DNA of 6,494 bases from Chloroflexota bacterium (lineage in GTDB: Bacteria > Chloroflexota > Dehalococcoidia > GIF9 > UBA5620), in assembly GCA_026389735.1 (NCBI GenBank), contig JAPLHH010000040.1:1-6494 (forward strand), in the 5' to 3' direction. The notes under the pieces are model-generated. The model had not been told where the DNA came from, searched no databases, and saw only the letters and a list, made by a program, of their open reading frames with translations. A program made the translations under genes and the position numbers. This document shows, piece after piece, positions 5,273 to 6,494 of this stretch (positions within the stretch are counted from its first letter, which is position 1; every line of letters starts with the position of its first letter).

Positions 5273-5581
5273 ATGCCGATCTATGAATACAGGGCGACTG
5301 GAAAAGGCTGTAGATATTGCCGAGATGGGTTCGAAATCAGGCAAAGCATAGATGCAAAACCTCTCACCGAGTGCCCTAAGTGTCAGGCACCGGTCAGGAA
5401 GCTGGTATCACGGTTTCGGGCATGTGTCAGTGAAACCCCCGATGAGGTAGTCGAAACAGAAAGGAAAATACGCGACCATGAGGAAGAAGGGAGGTGGAGC
5501 CATGCAGCTGAACTTGCTGATAAAGCCGGGCTAGAAGACAGGGCTAGGGAGAATTACAAAAAGGCCGGATATGAAATGTAA
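5273..5581 (+). CDS. FmdB-like CxxC zinc-ribbon protein
   Basis: A 102-residue protein beginning MPIYEYRA, the hallmark of the FmdB/CxxC_CxxC_SSSS putative regulatory family, with two CxxC knuckles (C13/C16 and C34/C37) expected to bind zinc. In the usual family the first cysteine comes right after MPIYEYRC. Here it is displaced by five residues (ATGKG), and position 8 is alanine. The C-terminal half (about 60-102) is charged and helical: EEEGRWSHAAELADKAG and LEDRARENYKKAGYEM. The ATG has AGGA (5261-5264) 8 bases upstream. Function is not established. The family is often annotated as transcriptional regulators on weak grounds. It is transcribed away from the XRE unit and is followed by groES, which has its own promoter. 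Confidence 0.85.
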   Translation: MPIYEYRATGKGCRYCRDGFEIRQSIDAKPLTECPKCQAPVRKLVSRFRACVSETPDEVVETERKIRDHEEEGRWSHAAELADKAGLEDRARENYKKAGYEM

Positions 5582-5587
5582 TGGTGA

Positions 5588-5618
5588 GACGGAATTTTAA
5601 AAAATTAGTAATTCTGTC
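5588..5618 (+). terminator. Weak hairpin after the zinc-ribbon gene
   Basis: GACGGAATT (5588-5596) can pair with AATTCTGTC (5610-5618) over nine positions, with one G-T wobble and a 13-base AT-rich loop. It lies 6 bases after the stop codon, where a terminator would be expected, but no T tract follows. Low confidence as an intrinsic terminator. Confidence 0.25.
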
Positions 5619-5629
5619 CACATAACCCC

Positions 5630-5661
5630 TTTACAAAAAAATCTAATTATGCTAATATAAT
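5630..5661 (+). promoter_or_regulatory. groESL promoter
   Basis: A -35-like TTTACA (5630-5635) is followed 17 bases later by TAATAT (5653-5658). This overlaps a consensus TATAAT (5656-5661), for which the spacing would be 20. Either way the predicted start falls within the CIRCE element, the usual arrangement for HrcA-controlled groESL operons. Confidence 0.65.
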
Positions 5662-5687
5662 TAGCAGTCTTAGCCAGAGAGTGCTAA
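5661..5687. promoter_or_regulatory. CIRCE operator (HrcA binding site)
   Basis: TTAGCAGTC (5661-5669), nine bases, then GAGTGCTAA (5679-5687). The consensus CIRCE is TTAGCACTC-N9-GAGTGCTAA, so the right arm is perfect and the left arm has one change (C to G at 5667). CIRCE is bound by the heat-shock repressor HrcA, predicting that groES-groEL is derepressed by unfolded-protein stress. hrcA itself is not in this window. Confidence 0.92.
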
Positions 5688-5700
5688 AATCTAATAAAAA

Positions 5701-5707
5701 AGGAGGT
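5701..5707 (+). promoter_or_regulatory. Strong ribosome binding site for the upstream groES start
   Basis: AGGAGGT stands 4 bases before the ATG at 5712. The second in-frame ATG at 5787 has only TTGGGGT in the equivalent place. This decides the start in favour of 5712, although internal initiation at 5787 remains possible. Confidence 0.85.
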
Positions 5708-5817
5708 AAAGATGGCGGCTAAACTTAAACCTTTGGGAGACACGCAAAAAAAGAAGGGCAAACCATATCCTTCTATTGGGGTAAAGATGGCGGTTAAACT
5801 TGAGCCTTTAGGAGACA
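5705..5817 (+). repeat. Tandem duplication of the groES 5' end
   Basis: Bases 5705-5742 recur at 5780-5817, offset exactly 75 bp (25 codons), with 4 mismatches in 38 positions (5719, 5727, 5729, 5735). Each copy contains GGTAAAG, an ATG and the codons for M-A-x-K-L-x-P-L-G-D. The 37 bases between the copies show no similarity to either. The first copy follows a strong AGGAGGT; the matching bases of the second read TTGGGGT, so the strong ribosome binding site is not shared. Confidence 0.93.
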
Positions 5818-6128
5818 GAGTGGTGGTGAAACCGATGCCCAAAGAGGAGGTTACCAAGGGCGGCATTGTGATACCGGACACCGCTAAGGAGAAGCCTCAG
5901 GAGGGCAAGGTCATCGCTGTCGGTCCCGGCAGGATGACCGACGATGGGAAGCGGTTGGCTATGGATGTGAAGGTCGGTGATATAGTGATTTACGCCAAAT
6001 ATGGCGGCACCGAGATAAAGGAAAACGATGAGGAACTTATTATCCTCAGGGAAAGCGACATTTTGGCTAAAAAGAGCTCTAAAACAGTAATGGCAAATAG
6101 ACCTATCAGTAGAATTTCAAAGAGGTGA
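5712..6128 (+). CDS. groES: Co-chaperonin GroES with N- and C-terminal extensions
   Basis: GroES forms the heptameric lid of the GroEL folding chamber in the cytosol. The core, from the second ATG at 5787, reads [16 protein letters not shown], then the mobile loop with [15 protein letters not shown], then [28 protein letters not shown] and [13 protein letters not shown], all typical. From the well-placed upstream ATG the protein is 138 residues. From the second ATG it would be 113. Ordinary GroES is about 95-100. The extra 25 N-terminal residues come from a partial duplication of the gene start, plus a basic linker ([15 protein letters not shown]). After the usual end at DILA there is a 19-residue tail, rich in lysine, arginine and serine ([19 protein letters not shown]). 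The extended start is favoured by its ribosome binding site. The gene lies 40 bases before groEL, in one operon. Confidence 0.93.
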   Translation: MAAKLKPLGDTQKKKGKPYPSIGVKMAVKLEPLGDRVVVKPMPKEEVTKGGIVIPDTAKEKPQEGKVIAVGPGRMTDDGKRLAMDVKVGDIVIYAKYGGTEIKENDEELIILRESDILAKKSSKTVMANRPISRISKR

Positions 6129-6153
6129 TTAAGAAGAGTCTATCAATATAAAC

Positions 6154-6159
6154 AGGAGG
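6154..6159 (+). promoter_or_regulatory. groEL ribosome binding site
   Basis: AGGAGG stands 9 bases before the groEL ATG at 6169, a near-consensus site for high translation. Confidence 0.8.
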
Positions 6160-6165
6160 TTTTAA

Positions 6166-6494
<329 letters not shown>

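Noticed and set aside
5684..5881. Minus-strand open frame over the groES start
   Set aside because: It is antisense to the duplicated groES 5' end. Its internal repetition ([11 protein letters not shown] / [11 protein letters not shown]) simply mirrors the groES duplication.

Overview
The window most likely comes from a member of the Chloroflexota, and probably from the Dehalococcoidia or a relative. This is inferred from the sequence alone. The first 108 residues of GroEL carry a [16 protein letters not shown] / [18 protein letters not shown] signature that resembles dehalococcoidial chaperonins from memory. A DUF2851 gene, a variant FmdB-type zinc-ribbon gene and TGTCATTGCGAG-type palindromic repeats also fit. 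Base composition looks moderate, with no large island of foreign composition.

Layout. (1) 1-1523, minus strand: a pdxS-pdxT operon for pyridoxal 5'-phosphate synthesis, with a good sigma70-type promoter. pdxT runs off the left edge with 193 codons visible. (2) 1463-2040: an intergenic stretch of about 580 bases packed with three different palindromic elements, plus one 30-codon minus-strand reading frame that is doubtful. (3) 2041-3027, plus strand: tsaD (tRNA t6A synthesis), with an extended -10 promoter so close to its GTG codon that the message is probably leaderless. (4) 5159-3014, minus strand: a three-gene unit of a small XRE-type HTH protein, a DUF488 protein and a DUF2851 protein. Its last gene overlaps the 3' end of tsaD tail to tail by 14 bp. 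(5) 5215-5581, plus strand: a divergently transcribed FmdB-like zinc-ribbon protein. (6) 5630-6494, plus strand: groES-groEL under a CIRCE operator, with groEL cut by the right edge.

Most genes are housekeeping: cofactor synthesis, tRNA modification and protein folding. The least understood part is the XRE-DUF488-DUF2851 unit, which has its own promoter and a possible operator shared with the divergent zinc-ribbon gene. The most unusual structural feature is groES. Its 5' end is duplicated in tandem (about 38 bp, 75-bp offset, 4 mismatches), giving two in-frame ATG codons. Only the upstream ATG has a strong ribosome binding site, so the protein is predicted to carry a 25-residue N-terminal extension. 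It also has a basic C-terminal tail not expected in GroES.

I see no tRNA, rRNA, CRISPR array or complete insertion sequence. No single previously undescribed system is proven here. The best candidates for follow-up are the groES tandem-start arrangement and the XRE-DUF488-DUF2851 operon.
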